In this document: in pieces, positions 19,219 through 29,700 of the stretch | Layout: every line of letters begins with the position of its first letter | How positions within the stretch are numbered: position 1 is the first letter of the stretch | NCBI GenBank assembly: GCA_003116975.1 | Contig: BGKB01000010.1 | Coordinates: forward strand, 310,001 to 374,000 | Source of the DNA: Aurantiochytrium sp. KH105 | Taxonomy: Eukaryota; Sar; Bigyra; Thraustochytrida; Thraustochytriidae | Direction: 5' to 3' | Length of the DNA stretch: 64,000 bases | Translations under genes and position numbers: made by a program | The notes under the pieces: generated by a model | What the model saw: only the letters and a program-made list of their open reading frames with translations | Told to the model about the DNA's origin: nothing | Databases searched by the model: none

Positions 19219-21822
19219 TCAGGCCATGCGAACAGCAGCTTGCTTGGCCGACCGCCTCCTCCTATCCCGTCCGTTAGCTGCATCGTTTTCGTCCTCGGCG
19301 TCGCTGACATCACCATCTCCCCCTTCATCATCAGATTCACGGGTCGGGTACATGTCTGCAAAGGAAACCGATGGCGCCTGATGACGGAGAGCTCGGGCAA
19401 AATCAAAGTCGTTGACGTCGTTGCCCTCGTCGCTGACGACGAATTTGTCGTTCTTGATGGCTTGCGATGTTGCAGTCGCTTCATGGCCCGTGACTTGCTT
19501 GGATTTCTGCACCACGCGCTCGGCACGTTGTCGCACCAGGCGAATCTTGGGAACCATGACGAGCGCTGCCAGCACAAAGTTGTTGATGACAATGAGACCG
19601 CCAAAGACGAGAAAACGGACGGTGGTTTGCTTGAGCTCGATTGCAAACATAATGGGCACTCCAAGGGTGTAGAGCTGAAGCATGCTAGCGACAGCCATGA
19701 AAATGTACGCACTTTCCTGGAACTGCTTGTCAACGTGCCGGCACTTGTACGCCATATATGTCGTTCCGGCAAACTTGAGGCCGTTCTTGCAAAAGACGAT
19801 GGCTAAGAAGATGGTTGACAGTCCACGGTGATCGGTGCACAAGCCATAGGACTCGAGGAGATTTCCATACGAATCAACTTCGACGCCAGAGTAAATGGGG
19901 TCGACGCGGCGCTCGTAGTACATTGGATCGAGCGAAAACCAAAGCGTGAGGATGGAAGAGGTAAAGGCGAGCATGGCCAAAATGCGAAGGTAGAGATCCT
20001 TGTTCGAGATTTTCATTGTGCGGAGAGAAGGGTTTTCGAAGATGCGAAGAATACGGTACAATTTGGTGATAAGAGCACCGTAGAGAATGGTGTTTCCAAA
20101 GGTCCACAGGAGAATCCATGCGTTGCACGAGACATCAAGGCCCAGGGAAGAGTGCAAGATACCATCGTCCATACCAAGAGGAATCACTGCGGCGGTCGAA
20201 ATCATCACGCCAACCAGGGAAATGACCAGGAACTCGGGCTGTGACTTGACCACCACCCGGCTCTTTTTGTTCATGAATGTCCAAATGATAAAGTAAATGC
20301 ACGAAACTTCGGTGACCACCATGAGAGAAAACATGAGTCCGCGCACGCCTGGGTGAATCTGGTTGAGATCTTCTATCACCGTCTCAGTTGCCAAAGGCAC
20401 CTCCGTGGTGTCGCCGGGAAAGATGAGGTCCCCGTTAGTTGTCGACCACTTGTCGCTGGACCACACTGCGACCTCTTCGAGGGTGAAGGTGTTGTTGTTG
20501 GTTGCGTCGAGCGCGAGGGAGCTCAGAGAATATGACACGGAGCTGATGTTGCGCGACCCGGTCGAGGCATCCAGAACCATGCTGCCCGTGAGCCCAGAAA
20601 AGACAAAATCCTCGCTGGATATCATGTCAATCACGTTTTGCATGTTTGAGATCGTTCCGTGCTTTTCATAAGTCATGCACAACGCTCGGCACGATGCAAC
20701 GACGGCATCAAAGTGCAGCGAGACGGTCTGTACTAGCGAGTCCGTCGTGTACGTCTCGAAGAAATCCACATCAACCTGTCGCGACGCATACGTGCCTTTG
20801 CTTGGGACCCGAAAGAGCTGACCGCCGGGAAGACGTTTGTTGACATACGTCATGAAAGAGCTGTCGTACTGGAGGTCTGCCCAGCTGTGACGAAAGTTTT
20901 TAGTCCTCGTCGTCTCGAACGCCGTCTTTACCGAAAGGCGCTGGTGCCGCACAAGCGCAGTCGCGAGAGCCTCGGACCGTGCCGCCAGGGCATCGAGGTT
21001 GGCATCAGTGACCGCGTCCAGGAAAATGAGTAGCTTGCCCTCGCCCATCATGCCGTTGTCCAGTGCGTAGTCCGCAATCGCCAAAATGTCCTCGTCCCAT
21101 GCGAGGAGCAGAATGACATTGAGCTTTTCATTTCCAAGAGTGGCCATTGCGTTCGCGGCTCCAGTGGTGTCACCTACACGAAATCCCTCGGAATGCAGCG
21201 TCACACCAGCTTCCCCGCATGCTTCTTCGAGGTCATCACGGAACGATGACCCAAAGGAGTCGTCGGCGTGAACGAGTCCGATATGCTTTAGATCGTACCA
21301 GCTTGCGAGCTGCGCGGCGACCTTGGTCGTACCTTTGTCAGATGGAATGACACGCACAAACTTGCTGTACTCGGCACGATCCGAAAGGTCTTGCGAGCTT
21401 GCTGTCGCCGAGATGACACCGACATTTTCCGAACCGGCCACGAGTGCAACCGGAAGGGCGGAGGCCGAACGGGTGGGGCCAATGACAAAATTGGTAGGAT
21501 TCGAAGAGTGAATTCCGTCCAGCAGAACCTGAACGGCAGACGCTGGGTCAAACTGAGAGTCCGAGGCCGTAAAGTTAAAGTGCAACCCGGGACACTGCGT
21601 CGATCGAGACGCCAGCTCGGAGATCACCGAGCCGTCACCATCCTCGCACATGCGAGCAGCCATAAGCATGGCTACGTGCGGAACTTCTGCCTCCATATCG
21701 TACTGGGTGAAGACGTCGTCGGAGAGGACGCCATGGAGGCCCATAAGCTGAATATTGGCATAGTGCGCGCGGACATCTGTCAATAGGACAAGGCACAGAG
21801 CTGCGCACAAAAACGACTTCAT
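19219..21822 (-). CDS. GABA-B-like class C G-protein-coupled receptor
   Basis: 867 residues. A signal peptide covers residues 1-19. A periplasmic-binding-like Venus flytrap domain (ANF receptor type) spans about 25-460, with GPTRSASALPVA, VISATASSQDLSD and HADDSFGSSF blocks. Seven membrane helices follow from about residue 495 to 760, starting GLMFSLMVVTEVSCIYFIIW. A Cys-rich linker, as in metabotropic glutamate receptors, is absent, which fits the GABA-B branch. The sequence LITKLYRILRIFENP after helix 3 matches the intracellular loop style of that branch. The C-terminal tail (about 100 residues) is acidic, ending near a basic cluster RDRRRRSAKQA. The ligand is unknown; it should signal from the plasma membrane. 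Confidence 0.9.
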   Translation of the reverse strand: MKSFLCAALCLVLLTDVRAHYANIQLMGLHGVLSDDVFTQYDMEAEVPHVAMLMAARMCEDGDGSVISELASRSTQCPGLHFNFTASDSQFDPASAVQVLLDGIHSSNPTNFVIGPTRSASALPVALVAGSENVGVISATASSQDLSDRAEYSKFVRVIPSDKGTTKVAAQLASWYDLKHIGLVHADDSFGSSFRDDLEEACGEAGVTLHSEGFRVGDTTGAANAMATLGNEKLNVILLLAWDEDILAIADYALDNGMMGEGKLLIFLDAVTDANLDALAARSEALATALVRHQRLSVKTAFETTRTKNFRHSWADLQYDSSFMTYVNKRLPGGQLFRVPSKGTYASRQVDVDFFETYTTDSLVQTVSLHFDAVVASCRALCMTYEKHGTISNMQNVIDMISSEDFVFSGLTGSMVLDASTGSRNISSVSYSLSSLALDATNNNTFTLEEVAVWSSDKWSTTNGDLIFPGDTTEVPLATETVIEDLNQIHPGVRGLMFSLMVVTEVSCIYFIIWTFMNKKSRVVVKSQPEFLVISLVGVMISTAAVIPLGMDDGILHSSLGLDVSCNAWILLWTFGNTILYGALITKLYRILRIFENPSLRTMKISNKDLYLRILAMLAFTSSILTLWFSLDPMYYERRVDPIYSGVEVDSYGNLLESYGLCTDHRGLSTIFLAIVFCKNGLKFAGTTYMAYKCRHVDKQFQESAYIFMAVASMLQLYTLGVPIMFAIELKQTTVRFLVFGGLIVINNFVLAALVMVPKIRLVRQRAERVVQKSKQVTGHEATATSQAIKNDKFVVSDEGNDVNDFDFARALRHQAPSVSFADMYPTRESDDEGGDGDVSDAEDENDAANGRDRRRRSAKQAAVRMA

Positions 21823-22839
21823 CGCGTACGTGACGCGCCTATGATGCGGTCTATTACAGTCGATCTACTCCTTTCCGAATGATTGATAATTGGCCTCTGT
21901 TACAGTCAAGCCTCCGACCTTTTTCCTGCTGCTACTTGCACAATTTTCGGACGCGAGTGGCGCGTGCGCGTGCGATCGAGCGAACGTACAGCAGCACCGG
22001 GCGATCCGGGACTGTTGAATGTTTGTGACACTTTTGGGGGCCGTCTCGGTGTCAAGGGGACCCTCGGTGGTTGTAAGTAAAGGATCCCTCCTTTTTTGAG
22101 CGTGACTGCTCTAGAGGGCGGTGAATTGTGACGGCCCAAGCATCGGGGACATTGTATATTGCCCCTCGGGGCAATCTGCATAGGACAAAGATACAGCCAA
22201 TTCAGTCTGGCCCGCCCTGTCTCCGAACTGCATTTCGTCGCCCTTGTGGACGTCAGCTGGTTCCCGGGCTCGATCACATGATCGGCTTACTTGGCTGGCA
22301 AGGTGCGGCTAGCATGCGTACCAGAACGAGTTTCACTGCACTTCACGCTTGATTGTCGCGTCCTCGGGTGTCATCTGGCGGCAGGGCAACTTTTCCGCGC
22401 GTAGACACTGGCATTCACAATCCGGAGTTCTTGCGCGTCGGCTGTGGCGGGCATTTCCTCCATCTTGAGGCCCGTGCAGGGTGTAGTGGCACACAAGGTC
22501 AAGCAGGATGCCCGCCTTGCTTGCCCTGCAGTGCTTTGCAAAGCTCTAAGAAGACGTCTCCGACTTGCGAAGTTGTGGAAGTATACGAGGTCAGCGGGGC
22601 CGGGACACTTGGCGCTTGTCAAATGACGACAACAAGGACGAATGAGATGAAGGTCCGCCTCGCAAATCAGCTTCGATCCGGCATCGGCGAGCGCGCGCCC
22701 GGAGAACGCGTAGTGGCTTGCAGAGGGACGGGACAGGCATCCCTCGCCCGGGGCTGCACGTGTCTGAACCCCATCGCCCGCCGAGGGCCAAAGCGCTGGT
22801 GGTCAGTCGGTCTGCCTGACGGCCGTGCACGGAGTCGTC
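21823..22839. promoter_or_regulatory. Divergent intergenic region, about 1 kb, with an 18-bp hairpin
   Basis: It lies between the receptor gene and the anchored unknown. The first 100 bases are AT-rich; the rest is GC-rich. A near-palindrome with 8-base arms lies at 22158-22175. Open frames exist on both strands but lack protein character. I see no RNA gene. Confidence 0.45.
22158..22175. repeat. Inverted repeat, 8-bp arms, 2-bp spacer
   Basis: ATTGCCCC-TC-GGGGCAAT. The first 12 bases recur at 38286-38297 in another divergent promoter region. It could be a regulator binding site. Confidence 0.7.
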
Positions 22840-23637
22840 ATGGCGCCGTTAGCGCGAGCGACCCCGGCGGGGGCGGCAACCTCGGGCGGCCACAAGCTGC
22901 AGCGGCGGTCGCCGCAGCTGCTGCTGCTTCCGCTGCTTGTGCTAGCGCTTGCGCTCGAGCTGTTGCCCGCCTGGACAGCTGGATCGGCCGCAAATGTGGC
23001 CGAGGCGTTTGGCGAGGAGCGTCTAAACGTACGGAGCACCGAGGTCTTGACGGCCGCACAGGTCGCCCTCCAGGAGCTGAGGTCCGCCTCGGATTCAGGC
23101 GTGTACGAAACACTCGAGCTTGCGGCAGTTCGAGGGGCGACCGCTCATCGGGAACGCTTTCATCGCGTGCTGAAGTTGACGGTGGACCTGACCAGCCAAC
23201 ATTTCGAGGCCAGCAAGCACTTTGAGACGGAGCTTACCGTATTCAAAGACCCTGGCGAGAATGGACCCATTCGTAGCGTCGCGGTAACAAAACTGCCCGA
23301 ATTTGCACCGGACGTCATGGAACGTTTTCGTAGGTCCAAAGTGCGTGATGCAATGGCCCGGCGTGAGCGTCTGTTTCAGGAAATCGAGCAAGACTATTTG
23401 CGCGCACAGAGACTATCGGCTGAAGTTGAAACCGAATCAAGCTCGACGGACTTCGTCTCGGAGGATCACGACAACAAAGTGCTGGCCGCGCTTGCTACTA
23501 AGACACTCATTGATATGAAAGCGTTACCAGACACATCTGCCCAGACTGCCGACATTATCGATGAAATTATTCAGAAGAGGTTGGACCGTCTTCTGGCGCT
23601 CGAGGCCGGCACCTTTAGCACGAGTTCAAGCCTGTAA
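22840..23637 (+). CDS. Hypothetical secreted or signal-anchored protein
   Basis: 265 residues from the ATG at 22840; a GTG lies 15 bases upstream. A basic N-terminus precedes a strong hydrophobic segment at about residues 29-50 (LLLLPLLVLALALELLPAW), a signal peptide or type II anchor. The following domain (about 60-140) has a pattern of helix then strands (VLTAAQVALQELRSAS, RVLKLTVDLTSQHF, FETELTVFKD) loosely like cystatin/monellin folds, but no cystatin QxVxG motif is present. Residues 150-255 are helical and charged. I do not recognise a family. Location in the endomembrane system or outside the cell is inferred only from the hydrophobic segment. Confidence 0.6.
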   Translation: MAPLARATPAGAATSGGHKLQRRSPQLLLLPLLVLALALELLPAWTAGSAANVAEAFGEERLNVRSTEVLTAAQVALQELRSASDSGVYETLELAAVRGATAHRERFHRVLKLTVDLTSQHFEASKHFETELTVFKDPGENGPIRSVAVTKLPEFAPDVMERFRRSKVRDAMARRERLFQEIEQDYLRAQRLSAEVETESSSTDFVSEDHDNKVLAALATKTLIDMKALPDTSAQTADIIDEIIQKRLDRLLALEAGTFSTSSSL

Positions 23638-24078
23638 GGGTGGAACATGTATACTACTACTTGATTTCCTGTTTTCAACAATCGAAATGCGAAGATGTCG
23701 AGCACAGATGACTTGCGATCTTTCCTTGGTGTCTGAAACATTTATAGAGACCCTTTTTTTTTTATCAAGGTCAAGTGGGAGCACGTTCTTTGTTGGTGGC
23801 TTCGTGGCGTTCTGCTTCAGCCGCTTGAAACATTTTGGCTTGGTTTGGCATCTCTCTCGGACATACACATGCGCATATACCTCGTGAGAGAAAGAATGGA
23901 GGGCACAAGTGAGAGTCTTGAAGAAGTTATCAAGACAAAAAGAGTTTCAAGCTCCCCGCCCTGACTGCTGGTGAACGCCTTCCGTCCTTTGATCAAAAGT
24001 ATATTTTATACCTCTTTATATATCCATGTGTTGATTCGATCTTAAATTCAAAGATCGTGCTTCTCACTTTAACATCGA
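23638..24078. other. Convergent 3' spacer, about 440 bases
   Basis: AT-rich, with a run of ten T's near 23755. It holds two 3' ends. Nothing else is seen. Confidence 0.4.
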
Positions 24079-24576
24079 TCACTCATCTTCATCACCATCT
24101 TCTTCGGCTCGGGATCCGCCGGTGACGGCCTTTGAATCCCTGGGGTCTACGGGAGTGATTTTGTCAGACCCAAAGAAGCTGCTGAGATCAACGGTGTCCT
24201 CTGAGGCCGCAACGATGCCCCCGGCACTGTTGATAACAATGTGGAAAGGGTAGACACCTGCGCGCATGCCATAAAAGGTCGGGAGCGTTCCCGTAAAGCT
24301 CTCGCAATGCGTAATGTCTTGATCTCCCAGAAGATCCTGCGCAGTTGTGGCATCATCAGCGTTGTTGAGTACGATGCAGCGCACCTCTGGTTTCGCAAGC
24401 GCAAAGTCTTCGAGCGCTTGCAAGAAGGGCACGCATTCTGAAGCAAAATCGTTCGCGACGACGAGGATGACAACGGAGGTTCCCTTGCCAGCCATAGAAC
24501 TGAGCTTCCGGCGCGAGCCGTCCTCAGCCGACGTCATCGTAAAGTCCTTGAACTGCTTGCCCACGATTGACGCCAT
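24079..24576 (-). CDS. Thioredoxin-fold (AhpC/TSA-like) small protein
   Basis: 165 residues. The start VGKQFKDFTMTSAEDG and the strand SVVILVVANDFASECVPFLQ follow the peroxiredoxin/thioredoxin-like plan, with a single Cys at the position of the peroxidatic region (FASECVPF). The canonical PxxxT/SxxC motif of peroxiredoxins is not intact, so activity is uncertain. VYPFHIVINSAGGIVA matches the later beta-hairpin of the fold. An acidic C-terminus (EEDGDEDE) ends the protein. No targeting signal is seen. A redox role is possible; a non-catalytic binding role is equally possible. Confidence 0.6.
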   Translation of the reverse strand: MASIVGKQFKDFTMTSAEDGSRRKLSSMAGKGTSVVILVVANDFASECVPFLQALEDFALAKPEVRCIVLNNADDATTAQDLLGDQDITHCESFTGTLPTFYGMRAGVYPFHIVINSAGGIVAASEDTVDLSSFFGSDKITPVDPRDSKAVTGGSRAEEDGDEDE

Positions 24577-25212
24577 TGTGCTTGTGCTTGTGCTTGCTCG
24601 CCTGGGACAACTTTGTTCCTTTTTTCGCGAAAGGGGGATGCGCTAGAACCGGCGGTCCTCGCGAAGGACGGGGAGAAGGGCGGGGGGGAGGCAGGCGCTG
24701 TCGCGACGAGGGGCCGAGGGCAACGCAACGCCGGAGAACGCCGTACAAGGAGTGACGACTGTGTCGCGCGGCGGTTCGAGCAGTCTCCAGAGATTCTCGT
24801 TTGCATGCTCGAACACGCGGCCTTGCACGCGCTGACGACATGGGTTTGCAAATAATACCGGACACGAGTATTATATCATATTTTGGTAATTGGATTGGCA
24901 TTAGGTCCGATACAACTTGACTCGTAAAGTCAAGTGTATGATTGGGGGGGGGGGGGGGGGGGTGGCGAGGGAGAGGAAAATGGTTTCGCGCGTCGCTGAA
25001 GCAGCTGTCTTGGGCGTTCTACTTTACTATCAAACATTAGTGGCAGGAGATCCCCGAAGAAAATCCAGCTGATTGTGGCCCACGAGGCGATGGGTCTAGG
25101 AAAAGGAGATCCAGCGTGAATCACTGCCAGGAGGAATCGCACGGTCTGCGCAGGAGGACCTATCTATCATCAGCCAGGCAGCAGGTGCAGCGTATTTCTT
25201 GGAAGGTATCTC
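24577..25212. other. Intergenic spacer with G19 tract
   Basis: It lies between two minus-strand genes, and so must hold the promoter of the thioredoxin-fold gene and the 3' end of the RCC1-like gene. It contains the G run at 24944-24962. A splice-donor-like word (GTACGT on the minus strand) overlaps the stop of the RCC1-like gene, so a C-terminal exon here is possible but not shown. Confidence 0.4.
24944..24962. repeat. Homopolymer tract, 19 G
   Basis: An uninterrupted run of G on the + strand in a spacer. The length is read from the assembly and may be subject to sequencing error. Confidence 0.9.
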
Positions 25213-26268
25213 CTACGTACTTGTAAGCATGGCAGAAGTAGTACTACTATCAAGCACCCGAGCGATACCTTGTGTTGCGAGTCCCACGTGATAGATGTGT
25301 CCGCTGGACGACAGAAAACTCGTTTCGCCATTGTCGGGATCAGGGGATACTGCAATGATCCGACATTCAGGAGCTAGACTAGGCCGAGGCGTGAAAGCTA
25401 CCTCGAGATCCTGGTGCTCATTGAGACCAAGCTGATTGAAACGATTTTGGCCCCAAGCAAAGACTCGCCCCGTTGTGGTAATAGCAAAGGTACAAAGGCG
25501 ACCGCACGTGACGTGAAGAACTTTACGTAGGCAAATTTGCTCAGACGGCGTGAATTTGCATGTGGACTCGACGTCTGCATGGAGACCGAGCTGCCCATAC
25601 AGATTGCTTCCGGCAGAGCGTATAACTCCGTGCTCGAGAAGAACACACGTATGATAAAGACCCGCTGAGGCGCTCCGTACAATCTCATGTGCAAGACTTT
25701 TTACACGGGTCGGAGCAGGAACAAATGCGGGCGTTCCAACACCTAACCCGAGTTGTCCTTCGGAATTATCGCCCTGTACAAAAAGCGCCCCATTCGCGGT
25801 GACAATACAGCAATGACATCTCCCAAAACTTAGAGACCGCACTCCGACGAGGTCGCCACCCAAATGTCGTGGAATCTGGAAATGCGCAAGAGCGATATCT
25901 TGCGCAGACGGCCGATCTCGATGCAAGTGGCGTATCGTTTGTAATGCCCCAGAAGCAATCAAGTGCGCTTCTTTGACTCCAAAGAAGCGGCCGTGTTGCT
26001 CCTCGAGGCCAACATCATGCTGTGCTCGAAGTGGCTCTGATGCCTCAAAAACGTCATAAAAACGAAGCAGATCAAAAAATCCAGCCTTTTCGAATTTATC
26101 AGCTTCCACGGGCAGTCCGATGCGTTGTTGTATCGCGAGCGGGACTGCCCAATCGATCACAAGACGGCGGAAACCCTGGCTCGCGCTTGCCAACGCCTCG
26201 AGGTCGCGCGCCGCGAGGCAGCCACAAACGTGCTGGGCGAGCGCTGCTTCTGGGAGTGTAGCCAGCAT
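25213..26268 (-). CDS. F-box-like and RCC1-repeat protein
   Basis: 351 residues. The N-terminal 45 residues look like an F-box (LPEAALAQHVCGCLAARDLEAL). From about residue 140, four RCC1-type beta-propeller repeats can be traced: SFGRCHCCIVTANGALFVQG, SAGLYHTCVLLEHGVIRSAG, TCGRLCTFAITTTGRVFAWG, and a degenerate fourth (SSSGHIYHVG). The repeat closers NSEGQLGLG, NLYGQLGLH and NRFNQLGLN are clear. A full RCC1 propeller has seven blades, so the protein is either a short variant or continues in a spliced 3' exon; the last codons contain AAGTACGT, which could be a donor. A role as substrate receptor in an SCF ligase is suggested by domain order only. Confidence 0.75.
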   Translation of the reverse strand: MLATLPEAALAQHVCGCLAARDLEALASASQGFRRLVIDWAVPLAIQQRIGLPVEADKFEKAGFFDLLRFYDVFEASEPLRAQHDVGLEEQHGRFFGVKEAHLIASGALQTIRHLHRDRPSAQDIALAHFQIPRHLGGDLVGVRSLSFGRCHCCIVTANGALFVQGDNSEGQLGLGVGTPAFVPAPTRVKSLAHEIVRSASAGLYHTCVLLEHGVIRSAGSNLYGQLGLHADVESTCKFTPSEQICLRKVLHVTCGRLCTFAITTTGRVFAWGQNRFNQLGLNEHQDLEVAFTPRPSLAPECRIIAVSPDPDNGETSFLSSSGHIYHVGLATQGIARVLDSSTTSAMLTST

Positions 26269-26760
26269 GTCCTGTTTCGTGCCAATAACAGTCTGCCTGT
26301 CTTGTTTGTTTGATGCTGCGCGAGGGACTATTTCTATCTCATTATTAGAGACTCCTATGATTCACAGGTGAGTTCTCACGCCTTGGGACACCGAGCCGTT
26401 AAAGTACGGAATTCCGGGGAAGTCGTAAACGCTGGAAACGTATTTCCGGGACGACCGCTACGTGTGTCGAAGGCCCAAAATCGTAAAACTTGACCCGCGG
26501 CGAGAGCAAGCCGGCGCTTGCCGTGCTCGCGAGCGCGCGGGGCCCTTGAGGCCCTCTGCTGTTTGGGACGCATCGCAGCGCAGCGCGACGGAGCACAGCG
26601 CAGGCCGATCTCTTTGGATCGTGCGAGCGAGCGAGTCTGTTTTCCGGACGAGCGAAGGTTTTAGCTCGACTGAAGCGCAGAATACGTAGCTTCGGCACCG
26701 AGAATCGTGGAGAGACGACCGACCGGCTGATAGGGTCAAATCGTTTCGAGATTATTGATC
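26269..26760. promoter_or_regulatory. Divergent promoter region, RCC1-like / PqiA-domain gene
   Basis: About 490 bases between the start codons. No RNA gene or clear motif is seen. Confidence 0.45.
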
Positions 26761-29700
26761 ATGGTGCGCAGCGTGCTTTCCGGAGGGCTCTTCTTCGCCT
26801 TCTTCGCGACCCTTGCCTTTGTGCTGGCCTCTGCACTTCCGCTATGGTGGTACACGACGACGGAACTTGAGGGCGAGATGTGCGCTTGCGGGACTGGTCT
26901 TTGGCGAGCCAATTTCACATGGGGAGACGACCTCACACAGAAAAACCTTTTAGACGGGCCGTATCGCTGTTCCGCGGACTCCTTGCGCATGACAAAGGGC
27001 TGTGATGCGGCTGCAGCGCAACAGCCAGAGACACGCCTCAAAGGTCAGATCGCCGGCGGAGTCTCCATTGTGGCCGTTGCGGCGTCGTTGTGCTCTGTTG
27101 CTTTCGCGTTTCTGTGCGTCATTGAAGGCTCTGATCCTTCCCGCTTTCGCCGTCAGCACGTCTTGTGGGCCGCCGCCTCTGCAACAGCTGCAACTATTCT
27201 GGAGATTGTTGTCATTGCCGTCTTCATGAGCGCTCCTCTCTTCGACAACCTCGCCTACAATTTTCAGTGCCACTTTGTCTTTGATCATGCGCTCAATTCG
27301 AACCCTCTGCGCTGCCAGGCGCTTGGGCCCTCTTTTGGTCTCGCACTTGGGGGCTGTATTCTCAACAGCTTTGCATGTGCCATGTTCTACATTGCGCTCA
27401 CCGATCCACTTTACATTGACCCCACGACCGGACGTTACTCCATGTTCGAGCACACACTCCTGGGCGCACGGCCCTTGGACCCAAATCCAGTCACTGTCAA
27501 GCCCCTCGAGCAGGAAGAGATTACGTCGAGACCAAGCGGAGCAGGAAGCGCGGGCACCGGCGCGAGTGCGACACATTCGCCACTCCAGACATCCATTGCG
27601 GACGATGACAATGCGCGAGGCGTAAACGGCGGCAAGAAAAAAATTCGAACAGTGTCGTCTCGCGAAGGTGAGGCGGCGGCTCCCCTGCTGGGTGGTTCAA
27701 CGCAAGAGACGCAAGGGAATGCCAGTGCGTTCGCTACCATAGCAGCACGAGACGAAGAGCAAGACGCTCAGCAGAGAATTATTGATCTTGATGGTTCCGC
27801 GCCCCGTCCAGCCTTTCGTCAACCATCATTGTCGCCACTATCCTTTATCAAAGTGTTTGGCGTTCCTACGCTCCTCATCTTCAACGCTGCGCTTTTCACA
27901 TGGTCGAACTGCTCGACCGGCGCAACGGTAGAGCCGGCGGTTATCATTTCGTTTCCACCCGAACTTCGCTGGCTCGGCCACAAAATGTTTCCACATCAAG
28001 TGGACGCTCACGGCGTGGTGGCGCTCAAAGATGATGTTTTCAACTTCACAATCCTCACCTCGTTGCGACACTTCTGGAATGGTCATGCGTACGGTTTGGC
28101 GATTCTCATCGGCACCTTTTCCGGTTGCTGGCCGTACATCAAGATCTTTACTATGCTGTGTCTCTGGTTTATCCCTGCGAGAGAGAAGCTTCGCGGTAAG
28201 TTGCTACATTGGCTGGATGTATTAGGCAAGTGGAGCCTTGTCGACGCGTATGTCCTTTGCCTTATGGCCGTGGCCTTTGGATTTAACGCAGACAAGACGA
28301 TTGCTGGGGTCAGCGTGCACGTGGACATGTCGGTGCGACCGGGCTGGGGCGTGTACTCTTTTGTACTGGCAACAATGTGGAGCTTGTGCATGTCGCACTT
28401 CATGACCTACCTTCACCGGCATGCTATGGAGAGACGCGCGAATCCACCTTCCCTCACCAAGGCAATGGAGCGACCGCCACGCGAGGCGCTAGCATCACGT
28501 CCTTATGCTCCGTTTCCTCGACGTCGACGCTTTACGTGTTCCCGATTTGGCCAAGGAGCAATGTGGTTTGTTCTTCTTGTTACTTTGGCAACGACCATTC
28601 TTGGCCAGCTTGTGCGTACCTTTGAGTTTCGCTTTTCCGGTCTCGCGGATCTAATTCTTGTGCCAGAGCGACGCAACACCACGTACTCTCTGGTCAGCAA
28701 TGGTCTTTTGCTGCCCGAAGCTTGTAGCAAAGGGGGCTTTCTCTCGGGGGGTGACTGGGCGTGGTTCATGACGATCATGTACTTTATCTTTGCCATGGTC
28801 ATCCCAATCGTAATGTTGATCGCTCTGGCGATTCTCTGGGGCGTCCCCATGACACTTCGATCAACAAAGAGGGTCTTTCACGTGTGCCAAATTCTTCAGG
28901 CGTGGAGCGCGCTTGACGTCTTCATCGTCAGCATTGTAGCGGCGGTTCTCGAAATTGGGAGTCTGTCGGAAGCCATTTTATCCAACAGCTTTGCTACGCA
29001 GCAAGAAGGACTCTGTTCTTTTCTCAAAGGCATGCCTCGCTGGATGTTAGACCATGTGCTGCACTCGCTCGGTCTTCCATCGATTGACGCAGAGCTCGAG
29101 CACTGCGCGCTCTTTCGTGTCGATGCTGTGCTTCTCGAAGGCACCTGGATGCTGCTTTCGGGCATTGTAGCCTGGGCCATTTGTACCCAGCTTGTCATGG
29201 AATTTGCAGATGCCAGCATTGTCGAACGCACGCGTATCCTACGCGTCCTAAGTTTTGACGACGGGACTGACGACGAAGGTGGACTCGCTTTTCGCGCCGA
29301 GCCGGGCGATGAACCCCTGGATCCCTATGAGCGACTTCGCATGCAAGACAATGACGAGGACCTTTCGGAAAGCGCCGAGGATGAGGGAGAAAATGCCTTT
29401 GATCGAGCGAACATTACGACGCAGCGTCATCATGAAGTCTCCATCATCCAGCACGACGATTCAGTCTTGGAGGAACTCGACGGCCCGCAGGCACCGCTGT
29501 TACGGCCTCTTCGAGAGAATGGTGCAGCTCCCAATGGGCCGCCCACAAGCGTGTACCTTGCCCGCATTCTGCGGGCCCAAGAGGAAGGGGCGCGGAGGTA
29601 TATGGGATCCTTTGGTGATGGCATGTATGGTCCTTTTCCGCGAACATGGTGGCCATTCTTCAAACAAATTGGTCTTCTCGAAAAAGTTGCATGGGACCAA

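Noticed and set aside
22353-23225. 290-codon + strand open frame in the receptor/unknown spacer
   Set aside because: It overlaps the 22840 gene in another frame and lacks protein character; the 22840 frame has a clear signal segment and good composition.
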